This document shows positions 33,050 to 40,601 of a DNA stretch of 40,982 nt, piece after piece (the first letter of the stretch is position 1; the number at the start of each line of letters is the position of its first letter). Source of the stretch: JACQFZ01 sp045810625 (GTDB lineage: Bacteria; Pseudomonadota; Gammaproteobacteria; Acidiferrobacterales; Sulfurifustaceae); assembly GCA_045810625.1 (NCBI GenBank), contig JBJMVQ010000007.1:1-40982 (forward strand). The letters run 5' to 3'. The notes beneath the pieces were generated by a model. The model saw only the letters and a program-made list of their open reading frames with translations, did no database searches and had not been told where the DNA came from. Position numbers and translations under genes: made by a program.

Positions 33050-33645
33050 CTTGCAATGCCATTACGAAGTACCCCGACGCCGATGCCTTCGATCGCGAAA
33101 GCATCGCGCCGTGGATCGACTTCAATTGGTTCGAAATCCGGATTGGCGGGCAGCAGGCGAATCCGATTGGCGCGACGCTGCAGCCGTTTGACGGTCACTT
33201 CGTCCGACAGACGCGCGACGATGATCTGGCCGTTATCGGCCGATGGCGTGCGATGCACCGCGAGCAGATCGCCGTCGAGAATACCCGCATCGCGCATACT
33301 CATGCCCTTGACGCGCAGCAGGTAATCCGCGCGCGGGCGGAACCAGCGCGCGTCGAGGCGCACGTGCGTCTCGATGTTCTCCGCCGCAAGAATCGGATTG
33401 CCCGCAGCGACGCGGCCGACGACCGGTAGCCCTTCTTCCTTCAGTTGAATACCGCGCGCGGCGCCGGGAATGAGATCGATTGCGCCCTTGCGCGCGAGCG
33501 CGCGCAGATGTTCTTCGGCCGCGTTCGGCGAGCTGAACCCGAGCTCGCGTGCGAGCTCCGCACGCGTCGGCGGCCGGCCGTTGCGCTCGGCGAACGTGCG
33601 CAGCAACGCGAGTATTTCTGCTTGGCGAGGTGTGAGCGGCACCAT
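33046..33645 (-). CDS. lexA: LexA repressor
   Basis: The 199-residue repressor has an N-terminal winged helix-turn-helix (LTPRQAEILALLRTFAERNG, RPPTRAELARELGFSSPNAAEEHL), the autocleavage site Ala81-Gly82 in GRVAAGNP, and the catalytic Ser116 (RVKGMSMRDAG) and Lys153 (VTVKRL). Cleavage after RecA activation would derepress the operon. The start is ATG 33645; the frame continues upstream only because it runs through the LexA box. No strong ribosome binding site is visible. It heads the lexA-imuA-imuB(-dnaE2) cassette and is likely a second, cassette-linked LexA or the cell's only one; the window cannot tell. Confidence 0.95.
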   Translation of the reverse strand: MVPLTPRQAEILALLRTFAERNGRPPTRAELARELGFSSPNAAEEHLRALARKGAIDLIPGAARGIQLKEEGLPVVGRVAAGNPILAAENIETHVRLDARWFRPRADYLLRVKGMSMRDAGILDGDLLAVHRTPSADNGQIIVARLSDEVTVKRLQRRANRIRLLPANPDFEPIEVDPRRDAFAIEGIGVGVLRNGIAR

Positions 33646-33664
33646 GAAATCCGAAAATCGTGAG

Positions 33665-33684
33665 TACTGTATATTTATACAGTA
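33665..33684. promoter_or_regulatory. LexA (SOS) box
   Basis: TACTGTATATTTATACAGTA matches the gamma/betaproteobacterial CTGT-N8-ACAG operator at every core position and differs from the E. coli consensus by one central base. It ends 20 bases upstream of the lexA start codon and overlaps the expected promoter, so lexA and the mutasome genes are autoregulated. No second box was seen before dnaE2. Confidence 0.95.
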
Positions 33685-33756
33685 ACGCAAAAAAACGGGC
33701 AAGCAGAAAAAAAATATGGAAGAATGACCGTGGTTTAACTACGGGGACTAGCTTTC

Positions 33757-33921
33757 ATGCTTTATCGATTCGCTCTTGCCCTCGGCTTGCTGGCTCTTGG
33801 AATACACATCGGCCGCGAAATCAACCGCACCCGTTCCGTCCGCTCCGACCTCGATAATCCGCGTCTTTCCCGCAGCACTCGACTCACCACACCGCGAATG
33901 CGCAAAGCGTCGCTGCATTAA
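33757..33921 (+). CDS. Small hypothetical protein with one hydrophobic helix
   Basis: This 54-residue frame runs from ATG 33757 to TAA 33919-33921, divergent from lexA. It reads MLYRFALALGLLALGIHIGR and then an Arg/Ser/Thr-rich tail. A GGGGA sequence lies about 10 bases before the start. The single N-terminal hydrophobic segment suggests a membrane-anchored small protein or a short signal anchor. I do not recognise it. It could share regulation with the SOS box 73 bases upstream. Support is composition and start context only. Confidence 0.45.
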   Translation: MLYRFALALGLLALGIHIGREINRTRSVRSDLDNPRLSRSTRLTTPRMRKASLH

Positions 33922-33939
33922 ACGCGCAAAACTGCGCGA

Positions 33940-34437
33940 TCAGCGGTAAGGCGCATCTTGCGCTCGATCGGCGGCGATCTGCCGTTCCAGGCGATCGCCG
34001 ATCTCGAGCAACTGCTGCTTGTGAATGACCTCGTCGCCGCGTTTTTCGTAATGAAACTCATAAATCCGTGTGAGCACGATAGCGTCGACTGGGCACGCCT
34101 CTTCGCAAAAACCGCAGTAAATGCATTTGAACAAATCGATGTCGTACAGGCTCGTACGACGCGTGCCATCCGGACGTTCGTAGGAGTCGATGGTGATGCA
34201 AACCGCGGGACAAACAGCTTCGCAAAGCTTGCAGGCGATACAGCGCTCTTCGCCGTTCGGATAACGACGAAGCGCATGCAGTCCGCGAAAGCGCGGCGAG
34301 TACGGAGTCTTCTCGTCCGGATACTGCACGGTGACTTTGCGGACGAACAGATGCCGGCTCGTGACCGCAAGCCCTCGCAACAGCTCGGTCAGAAAAAATA
34401 CGTCGGCGTAGCGTCGCAGCCTCTTGGTGAGTTTCAT
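33940..34437 (-). CDS. nuoI: NADH-quinone oxidoreductase subunit I-like ferredoxin
   Basis: The 165-residue protein is NuoI by motif: two 4Fe-4S clusters, Cys66-x2-Cys69-x2-Cys72-x3-Cys76 (RCIACKLCEAVCP) and Cys105-x2-Cys108-x2-Cys111-x3-Cys115 (KCIYCGFCEEACP), between the N-terminal FLTELLRGLAVTSRHLF helix and YEFHYEKRGDEVIHKQQLL. These carry clusters N6a and N6b in complex I. No other nuo gene is adjacent: the flanking genes are the small divergent ORF and rimI. It is therefore either a detached paralogue or a relocated single copy. Confidence 0.9.
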   Translation of the reverse strand: MKLTKRLRRYADVFFLTELLRGLAVTSRHLFVRKVTVQYPDEKTPYSPRFRGLHALRRYPNGEERCIACKLCEAVCPAVCITIDSYERPDGTRRTSLYDIDLFKCIYCGFCEEACPVDAIVLTRIYEFHYEKRGDEVIHKQQLLEIGDRLERQIAADRAQDAPYR

Positions 34438-34574
34438 TCGCGGCTCCTCGGATTCAGGTTCGACCGGGTGGCTGCGATAAGGTTGTGTTGCGGCCCGAAC
34501 GGCCGTCGAGGGCTTATTTCCTTACCGACTAAGGGAGGGAAAACGTGCGCTAGGAACGTGCGAACGTCGCGGGT

Positions 34575-35084
34575 CTAGCGGCGGATCCGATCGTTTCCGC
34601 GCGGCGAACGGTCGAGGGTCAAATCGCGCGCGAGAATAATGGCGTCCTCGCGACCGTAACGGGCGGGGTAATAATCCTTGCGGATTCCGATTTCGTCGAA
34701 ACCGAGCTGCGTGTAGAGGCGATAGGCGGTCGCGTTGGAAACCCGCACTTCGAGCAACGCGATTTGCGCGCCCTTGCGCTCGGCCATCGCCAGCAGAAAT
34801 TTCACCAGCGCACGACCGAGGCCGCGGTGCTGATACTCCGGATGCACGCAGATGTTCAACAGGTGGCACTCGTCGGCGCCGATCGACATGATCCCGTGGC
34901 CGGCGAGCCCCGTCGGTGCTTCGTAAACGAAACAGTAGTAACCGATCCGCAGACAATCGCGGAAGATCGAGCGGGTCCAGGGAAATTCGTACGCGGCGCG
35001 CTCGACATCCAACACCGCGTTGAGATCGGTATCGCGCATCGGCCGGAGCCGCGGCCGGTCCGGTGAGACAACGGCGGCGCTCAC
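34575..35084 (-). CDS. rimI: RimI, ribosomal protein S18 alanine N-acetyltransferase
   Basis: The 169-residue GNAT enzyme has MRDTDLNAVLDVERAAYEFPWT, the RimI-type CHLLNICVHPEYQHRGLGRALVKFLL acetyl-CoA loop (Q-x-x-G-x-G/A pattern as QHRGLG) and VRVSNATAYRLYTQLGFDEIGIRKDYYP. I place the start at the GTG 35084, whose GTGA overlaps the TGA stop of udg, as usual for this pair; the ATG at 35129 would lie inside udg. It acetylates the N-terminal Ala of S18. Cotranscription with udg is very likely. Confidence 0.9.
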   Translation of the reverse strand: MSAAVVSPDRPRLRPMRDTDLNAVLDVERAAYEFPWTRSIFRDCLRIGYYCFVYEAPTGLAGHGIMSIGADECHLLNICVHPEYQHRGLGRALVKFLLAMAERKGAQIALLEVRVSNATAYRLYTQLGFDEIGIRKDYYPARYGREDAIILARDLTLDRSPRGNDRIRR

Positions 35085-35806
35085 GCGGCGGACTCGATGA
35101 TGGTACGTGCGAGACACAAATCCTCCCACGCGCGGCGCTTATCCCCCGGCGTGCGCAGCAGATACGCCGGGTGGAACGTCACGATCAGCGGCGTACCGCG
35201 ATAGGAATGCCGCTGACCGCGCAGCCGCGACAGCGGCACTTCGGTCTTGAGCAGGCTGTGTGCGGCGTGACGGCCGAGTGCGACGATCAGGCGCGGGCGG
35301 ATCAGTTCGATCTGGCGCACGAGAAACGGCTCGCAGCACTCGACTTCTTTCGGCTGTGGATCGCGATTTCCCGGCGGCCGGCACTTCAAGACGTTCGCGA
35401 TGTACACCTCTTCGCGCCTGAGCCCGATCGCTTCGAGCATCGCATTCAGCAATTGTCCGGCACGCCCGACGAACGGCTCGCCCTGCCGATCTTCGTCCGC
35501 GCCTGGCGCCTCGCCGACGAAAAGCCATTGCGCTGAACGATTCCCGACGCCGAACACGGTTTGGGTACGCGTTGCGTGAAGCTCGCAACGCTTGCACGTG
35601 CTCACCGCGGATTGGAGCGCTTCCCAGTCCATCGCCGCCGGAGCGGATATCGTCGTCAAGGGTGTCGCGACCGACTGCTCTGCGCTCAGCGCGGGTTGCG
35701 GCGAAAAATCATCCGGCTTCGCCGTGGCCGACTGGGCTCGCGGCCGCCAGAGCGTCACCCCCATCGCTTGCAGGTAAGCCTTTCTGACGGTTTCGGACGA
35801 TCGCAT
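35081..35806 (-). CDS. Family 4 uracil-DNA glycosylase with 4Fe-4S cluster
   Basis: The 241-residue protein has cluster ligands Cys71 and Cys74 (CKRCEL), Cys142 (VLKCRPPGNRDP) and Cys157 or Cys158 (VECCEPFL). The active site is GEAPGADEDRQGEPFVGRAGQLL, with HPAYLLR near the C-terminus as motif 2. It removes uracil from DNA. A poorly conserved N-terminal ~60 residues (Pro/Ala-rich) precede the domain, as in many proteobacterial versions fused to the rimI operon. The gene is upstream of rimI in the same transcript. Confidence 0.92.
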   Translation of the reverse strand: MRSSETVRKAYLQAMGVTLWRPRAQSATAKPDDFSPQPALSAEQSVATPLTTISAPAAMDWEALQSAVSTCKRCELHATRTQTVFGVGNRSAQWLFVGEAPGADEDRQGEPFVGRAGQLLNAMLEAIGLRREEVYIANVLKCRPPGNRDPQPKEVECCEPFLVRQIELIRPRLIVALGRHAAHSLLKTEVPLSRLRGQRHSYRGTPLIVTFHPAYLLRTPGDKRRAWEDLCLARTIIESAA

Positions 35807-35941
35807 AAGCCTACAATAGCAGGTTCGTCATTCCGGAAAACCCACCCCAATTGGCGGTATACCGAGCGTGGAACGAGTGCGTTGCGAACTGGTGCGACGC
35901 CGCTATGCTTCATTTAAATATTATCCGCAGGGAGATCGTGC

Positions 35942-36160
35942 ATGGCCACGCGGCTGAAAAGTTTCCTGGTCGGTCTGATTGTCGGTGGCTTCATCGCCTT
36001 CTTACTCGGCATGAACTACGGCAGAGGCGCCCCGCTCTTGAGTAACCCGTTCGCCCACCGGAGCTTTGCGGAAACGCTCAAAGACAAAGCCGAGCATCTC
36101 GCGGAAGGCGCGCGCGAAAAAATCCACGAAGCCACCAAACCGGAAGGCGGGCGAAAGTAG
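35942..36160 (+). CDS. Small membrane protein of unknown function
   Basis: The 72-residue protein has one transmembrane helix near the N-terminus (SFLVGLIVGGFIAFLLGMNYG) and a charged amphipathic C-terminal half (FAETLKDKAEHLAEGAREKIHEATKP) that could form a coiled coil or lipid-surface helix. AGGGAGATC lies before ATG 35942. It stands alone between udg and leuA. I do not recognise a family. Confidence 0.65.
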   Translation: MATRLKSFLVGLIVGGFIAFLLGMNYGRGAPLLSNPFAHRSFAETLKDKAEHLAEGAREKIHEATKPEGGRK

Positions 36161-36168
36161 AACCGATG

Positions 36169-36203
36169 CGGTCGGGCCCCGGTACGGGTCGAGCCCGACC
36201 TTC
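36169..36203 (+). terminator. Hairpin between the small membrane protein and leuA
   Basis: GGTCGGGC and GCCCGACC form an 8-bp stem after the small gene's stop and before the convergent leuA stop. No T-run follows. It could serve both genes as a terminator. Confidence 0.5.
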
Positions 36204-36224
36204 CGCAGAACGGACGGTCCCGCA

Positions 36225-37772
36225 TCACACCGGCTGCTCCGCTTGCGGATGCGTACGCACCACCGGCGCAAGCAGCTTGTTGAGCGCGTTCAAATAGGCT
36301 CTCGCGGACGCTATCACGATATCGGTATCCGCCCCGTGACCATTGACGATGCGCCCTCCCTTCTCGAGCCGCACCGTCACTTCACCCTGCGAGTCGGTGC
36401 CGCTGGTGATGTTGTTTACCGAATAAAGCTGTAGCTGCGCGCCGCTCTGCGCCACGCTCTCGATGGCTTTGAACGAGGCGTCGACCGGCCCGCTGCCCGA
36501 CGCGCGCACTGCACGCTCCACACCGTCGACGATGACCGTGATTTCGGCCTCGGGGATAGTTCCGGTCTGCGAGCAAACCTTGAGGAAGCCGAGGCGAAAA
36601 TGCTCGTTATCGTGCTCGATCCCCTCTTCCGTGACGAGCGCCTGCAAATCTTCGTCGAAGATGTCGTGCTTCTTGTCGGCGAGCTCCTTGAAGCGCTCGA
36701 ACGCCGAGTTGAATTCGAAGTTCGACGTGAACTCGATCCCCAACTCCTTCAGCCGTTGACGAAACGCGTTGCGGCCGGAATGCTTGCCAAGCACCATCCG
36801 GTTCGCCGTCCAGCCGACATCCTCGGCGCGCATGATTTCGTATGTCTCGCGCTTCTTGATGACGCCGTCCTGGTGAATGCCCGATTCGTGCGCGAACGCG
36901 TTGGCGCCGACAATCGCCTTGTTCGGCTGCACCGGAAAACCAGTGATGTTGGAAACAAGGCGCGACGCCGGAACGATCTGCGTCGTGTCGATGCGCGAAT
37001 CGCACGAGAACACATCGCGCCGCGTGCGCACCGCCATCACGATCTCCTCGAGCGAGGCGTTGCCCGCGCGCTCGCCAAGACCGTTGATGGTGCACTCCAC
37101 CTGACGCGCGCCGTTCAAGACCGCGGATAGCGAATTGGCCACCGCGAGGCCGAGATCGTTGTGGCAGTGCACCGAGAAGACCGCCTGGTCCGAGTTCGGC
37201 ACGCGTTCGCGCAGCGCCTGAATCAAGGCGCCGAACTGCTGCGGGAGCGTATAGCCGACAGTGTCGGGAATGTTCACCGTACGCGCGCCGACGCGAATCA
37301 CCGCCTCGAGCACGCGGCAGAGAAAATCGATTTCCGATCGGCCGGCGTCTTCCGGCGAAAATTCGACGTCGTCGGTAAAATTGCGCGCCCGCTTCACCGC
37401 CCAGACCGCACGCTCCAGGACTTCATCGGGCGTGAGCCGCAATTTGTTTTCCATATGGATCGGCGATGTGGCGATGAACGTATGGATGCGTCCGCGCTGC
37501 GCCGGGCGGATTGCCTCCGCGGCGCGTTCGATGTCGGCCTCCGTGGTTCGTGCGAGCCCACACACGGTGCTTTCCGTGACCGCGCGCGCGACCGCCTGCA
37601 CCGATTCAAAGTCGCCGTTACTCGCCGCGGGGAAACCTGCCTCGATCACATCGACGCGCATGCGCTCGAGCACTTTGGCAATGCGCACTTTCTCTTCGCG
37701 CGTCATCGATGCGCCCGGGCTTTGCTCGCCGTCGCGCAACGTCGTATCGAAAACTATCAACTGGTCTTTCAT
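36225..37772 (-). CDS. leuA: 2-isopropylmalate synthase
   Basis: The 515-residue enzyme condenses acetyl-CoA and 2-ketoisovalerate, the first committed step of leucine synthesis. It has FDTTLRDGEQSPGASMT, VFSVHCHNDLGLAVANSL and GLGERAGNASLEEIV (metal and substrate sites in the TIM barrel), IHQDGVIKKRETYEIM, and the C-terminal allosteric domain ending EKGGRIVNGHGADTDIVIASARAYLNALNKL. The length is full. It is preceded by a Leu-rich leader peptide (next entry). pssA, psd and ilvC lie upstream on the same strand in the conserved proteobacterial order. Confidence 0.96.
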   Translation of the reverse strand: MKDQLIVFDTTLRDGEQSPGASMTREEKVRIAKVLERMRVDVIEAGFPAASNGDFESVQAVARAVTESTVCGLARTTEADIERAAEAIRPAQRGRIHTFIATSPIHMENKLRLTPDEVLERAVWAVKRARNFTDDVEFSPEDAGRSEIDFLCRVLEAVIRVGARTVNIPDTVGYTLPQQFGALIQALRERVPNSDQAVFSVHCHNDLGLAVANSLSAVLNGARQVECTINGLGERAGNASLEEIVMAVRTRRDVFSCDSRIDTTQIVPASRLVSNITGFPVQPNKAIVGANAFAHESGIHQDGVIKKRETYEIMRAEDVGWTANRMVLGKHSGRNAFRQRLKELGIEFTSNFEFNSAFERFKELADKKHDIFDEDLQALVTEEGIEHDNEHFRLGFLKVCSQTGTIPEAEITVIVDGVERAVRASGSGPVDASFKAIESVAQSGAQLQLYSVNNITSGTDSQGEVTVRLEKGGRIVNGHGADTDIVIASARAYLNALNKLLAPVVRTHPQAEQPV

Positions 37773-37799
37773 GGCTTCGTCTCTGCTTGAACGATGGAC

Positions 37800-37819
37800 A
37801 CGATCTGCTGAGAGATCGT
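37800..37819 (-). promoter_or_regulatory. Stem-loop in the leuA leader
   Basis: ACGATCT pairs with AGATCGT around a six-base loop, about 30 bases before leuA. It is positioned where an attenuator hairpin would act, but no U-tract follows it, so a classical intrinsic terminator is not shown. Confidence 0.4.
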
Positions 37820-37874
37820 CGGGGTTCGGTACTTGGGTGCGTATTGTTTCCTCGCCAGGAATCGATGTTTGCGC

Positions 37875-37964
37875 CTAGCGGCGCAGCAGCAGAGGAAGCA
37901 GCAGAAGGGACGCGGTCGGTGCGTAGACCGACGAGAAGGAAAAGACCGGAGTGATGCGACCCAT
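37875..37964 (-). CDS. leuL: Leucine-rich leader peptide of leuA (attenuator peptide)
   Basis: A short frame of 29 codons starts at ATG 37964 and ends at TAG 37875, about 100 bases upstream of leuA. It encodes M-G-R-I-T-P-V-F then ...TASLLLLPLLLRR: seven leucine codons (CTT, CTG, CTG, CTT, CTG, CTG, CTG) within eight positions next to the stop. Such a cluster before a leucine-biosynthesis gene is the hallmark of ribosome-mediated attenuation. A TATAGT that could be a -10 box sits about 6 bases before the ATG; with it the mRNA would be leaderless or nearly so, or the peptide is made on read-through from pssA. Confidence 0.75.
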   Translation of the reverse strand: MGRITPVFSFSSVYAPTASLLLLPLLLRR

Positions 37965-38005
37965 GGGCAGACTATAAATCAACCACCGGAGAAATTGAAC
38001 CCCGG

Positions 38006-38812
38006 CTATGCGCGCGTCGACTTATCCTCCGGACGCGGCTCGGCCGGGTGCTGCAGGAGTCGAACCACGACGGCCGCGGGCCCGGACAGGCCGTAGCCGA
38101 GGAATATCGCAAACAGCACCTGCGGCGGGTCGATAAAGATGAGCACGAAAACCAGCGGCACGGCGAGAATTGTCACGAACGGCACGCGTCCGCGCAGGTC
38201 GAGATCCTTGAAGCTTCGGTAGCGGATGTTGCTGACCATCAACACACCGCCGAGCACGGTGATGAGCAGCGCCAGGATGCTGATATCGCGGCCGGGGATA
38301 CCGGTGTTGTAGAGCACCCACACGAAGCCCGCGACCAGACCCGCACCCGAGGGGCTCGGTAATCCGCGGAAGTACCGCTTGTCGCTGATCGCGAGGCCTG
38401 CCTGCGTGTTGAAACGCGCGAGGCGCAGGCCGGCGCCGGCCGCGTAGATGAACGCGGCGAGCCAGCCGAGCTTACCCATGCCGGCGAGCGCCCACTCGTA
38501 CATCACGAGCGCCGGCGCAAGACCGAAGGAAACCATGTCGACCAGGCTGTCGTAGTGAAAACCGAACTCGCTTTCGGTGTGCGTAAGGCGTGCGACGCGG
38601 CCGTCGAGGGCGTCGAGCAGCATGGCGATGAAAATCGCGAGCGGGGCGTGATCGAAATTTCCGTTCATCGCCTGCACGATGGCATAAAAGCCGGCGAACA
38701 GGCTCGCGGTGGTGAACAGGCTCGGCAGAACGTAGATGCCCTTCGGCCGCTGATGTTCGTGGGTCAGGTCGCCCGCGGCATTCTCAGGGTGCAGTCGGTG
38801 ACGCTTCATCAA
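38006..38812 (-). CDS. pssA: CDP-diacylglycerol-serine O-phosphatidyltransferase
   Basis: The 268-residue membrane enzyme has the complete CDP-alcohol phosphotransferase motif: Asp67, Asp70-Gly71, Ala74-Arg75, Gly84, Asp88, Asp92 in LLDALDGRVARLT ... FGFHYDSLVD. About seven transmembrane helices follow and surround it. It makes phosphatidylserine, which the product of the upstream psd gene decarboxylates to phosphatidylethanolamine. The order psd-pssA on one strand indicates an operon. The start may be 38812 or three bases later. Confidence 0.95.
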   Translation of the reverse strand: MMKRHRLHPENAAGDLTHEHQRPKGIYVLPSLFTTASLFAGFYAIVQAMNGNFDHAPLAIFIAMLLDALDGRVARLTHTESEFGFHYDSLVDMVSFGLAPALVMYEWALAGMGKLGWLAAFIYAAGAGLRLARFNTQAGLAISDKRYFRGLPSPSGAGLVAGFVWVLYNTGIPGRDISILALLITVLGGVLMVSNIRYRSFKDLDLRGRVPFVTILAVPLVFVLIFIDPPQVLFAIFLGYGLSGPAAVVVRLLQHPAEPRPEDKSTRA

Positions 38813-38878
38813 ACGACCTCCGTCGTAAATCTGTCGAATACGATGGAACGTCCTCCCGCCATTCCGCAGCCTGGTCAG

Positions 38879-39529
38879 CTACGACGGGAATTCCGCAATG
38901 ACGTCGGATCCTCCTTTGACCCGGTCGCCGAGCGCCACGCGTGGGCGCGCTTCGATCGGCAAGTAGACGTCTACGCGCGAGCCGAAGCGGATGAAACCGT
39001 AACGCTGCCCTTGCTCGACGCGCTCATTCGGCTGGACATAAGAGAGTATACGCCGCGCAATGAGACCGGCAACCTGAACCACCACTACGTCCGGCCCCCG
39101 GTCGGTACGGATGGAAACGGCGTTCCGCTCGTTCGATTCGGCTGCCTTATCGAGGGCGGCGTTCAGGAATTTGCCCTGGTGATACCACACCTGCCGCACC
39201 TGCCCCGCGACCGGGATCCGGTTCGAGTGCACATTGAAGACATTCATGAAGATACTGATGCGCAGCGACCGCCGCTTGAGGTAAGGGTCGTCGATTTCGC
39301 CGAGTGCCACGATCCGGCCGTCGGCCGGGCAAACGATCGCTTTCGGATCGGTCGGAACGGTGCGCGCCGGATCGCGAAAGAAATTGAGCACGAACGCGAA
39401 CGCGGCCCAAAACGGCGCGGCGACAAGGGCGCCGGCGAACACGTGGACGACGGCCGCCACGCCGCCGGCGATACCGATGTGCGTCCAGCCCTCGCGAGCG
39501 AACAACGGGTGACGGTTTGCGTTAGCCAT
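38879..39529 (-). CDS. psd: Phosphatidylserine decarboxylase, short form
   Basis: The 216-residue proenzyme has an N-terminal membrane segment (IGIAGGVAAVVHVFAGALVAAPFWAAFAF), FRDPARTVPTD, ICPADGRIV-type VCPADGRIVALGE, FMNVFNVHSNRIP and the self-cleavage site FGSRVD (Gly183-Ser184), where the pyruvoyl group forms. This is the short archaeal/alpha-like psd type used by many proteobacteria. It lies between ilvC and pssA on the same strand. Confidence 0.95.
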   Translation of the reverse strand: MANANRHPLFAREGWTHIGIAGGVAAVVHVFAGALVAAPFWAAFAFVLNFFRDPARTVPTDPKAIVCPADGRIVALGEIDDPYLKRRSLRISIFMNVFNVHSNRIPVAGQVRQVWYHQGKFLNAALDKAAESNERNAVSIRTDRGPDVVVVQVAGLIARRILSYVQPNERVEQGQRYGFIRFGSRVDVYLPIEARPRVALGDRVKGGSDVIAEFPS

Positions 39530-39576
39530 CGAGACGGGCGCTCCGGCGAGCCGACAGGCCGCCGGGAATCGTGCGA

Positions 39577-40587
39577 TCAGTTCTTGGTTCGATCAACGAC
39601 GCGGTTGGCCTTGATCCAGGGCATCATGTCGCGCAGGCGCGCGCCCACCTCTTCGATCGGGTGCTTCGCCCCTTTCGCACGCATTTCGAGGAAGCGCTTG
39701 GCGCCCGCTTCGTTTTCGGCCATCCACTCGCGCGCGAACTGGCCCGACTGGATCTCCTTCAGGATCTTCTTCATCTCGGCCTTGGTCTGCTCGTTCACGA
39801 CGCGCGGACCGCGGGTGTAGTCGCCGTACTCCGCGGTGTTCGAAATCGAGTAGCGCATGTTGGCGATACCGCCCTCATACATGAGGTCGACGATGAGCTT
39901 GAGCTCGTGCAGGCACTCGAAGTACGCCATCTCCGGCGAGTAGCCCGCCTCGACGAGCGTCTCGAAGCCGGCCTGGACGAGCTCCGACGCGCCGCCGCAC
40001 AGGACGGCCTGCTCGCCGAACAGGTCGGTCTCCGTCTCGTCCTTGAACGTCGTCTCGATCACGCCGCCGCGGGTGCCGCCGATCCCCTTCGCGTACGCGA
40101 GCGCGACGTCCTTCGCGTTGCCGCTCGCGTCCTGGGCGACCGCGATGAGGCACGGCACGCCGCTGCCCTCGAGGTACTGCCTGCGCACGAGGTGACCCGG
40201 CCCCTTCGGCGCGACGAGCCCGACGTCGACGCCCGGCGGCGGCTCGACCTCGCCGTAGTGCACCGAGAAGCCGTGGCCGAACAGGAGCGTGTTGCCGTCG
40301 GCGATCCCGTCGCTGACCTCGTTCTCGTAGACGTCGTGGTGCAGCTCGTCGGGCACGAGGACCATCACGATGTCCCCGCGCGACGCCGCCTCGGCGACGG
40401 GCAGGACCTCGAGCCCCGCCTCGCGCGCCGCGTCGGCCGACGAGGAGCCCTCGCGCAGGCCGACGACCACGGCGACGCCGGAGTCCTTGAGGTTCAGCGC
40501 GTGGGCGTGGCCCTGCGAGCCGAAGCCGATGATCGCGACGGTCTTGCCGTCGAGGAGGGAGAGGTCTGCGTCGTCGTCGTAGAACAC
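39577..40587 (-). CDS. ilvC: Ketol-acid reductoisomerase, probably a chimera of two sources
   Basis: The frame of 336 residues is intact, with NADPH motif IGFGSQGHAHALNL, APKGPGH, TDLFGEQAVLCGG and the C-terminal knotted domain (YFECLHELKLIVDLMYEGG, MMPWIKANRVVDRTKN). It makes the dihydroxy acid precursors of valine and isoleucine. I start at GTG 40587 (VFYDDDADLSLLDGK), as in actinobacterial homologues. From the start to about 39880 nearly every codon ends in G or C (two exceptions in ~236); after it 13 of ~101 end in A or T and the C-terminus is proteobacterial. The break lies in the most conserved part (LMYEGGIANM). Either a chimeric assembly or a recombination is indicated. Confidence 0.85.
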   Translation of the reverse strand: MFYDDDADLSLLDGKTVAIIGFGSQGHAHALNLKDSGVAVVVGLREGSSSADAAREAGLEVLPVAEAASRGDIVMVLVPDELHHDVYENEVSDGIADGNTLLFGHGFSVHYGEVEPPPGVDVGLVAPKGPGHLVRRQYLEGSGVPCLIAVAQDASGNAKDVALAYAKGIGGTRGGVIETTFKDETETDLFGEQAVLCGGASELVQAGFETLVEAGYSPEMAYFECLHELKLIVDLMYEGGIANMRYSISNTAEYGDYTRGPRVVNEQTKAEMKKILKEIQSGQFAREWMAENEAGAKRFLEMRAKGAKHPIEEVGARLRDMMPWIKANRVVDRTKN

Positions 40588-40601
40588 GGCGCGCCAGGCT
40601 A

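Noticed and set aside
37800..37819. A classical intrinsic terminator in the leuA leader
   Set aside because: The hairpin has only a 7-bp stem and no following U-run on the minus strand, so it is listed only as a stem-loop.
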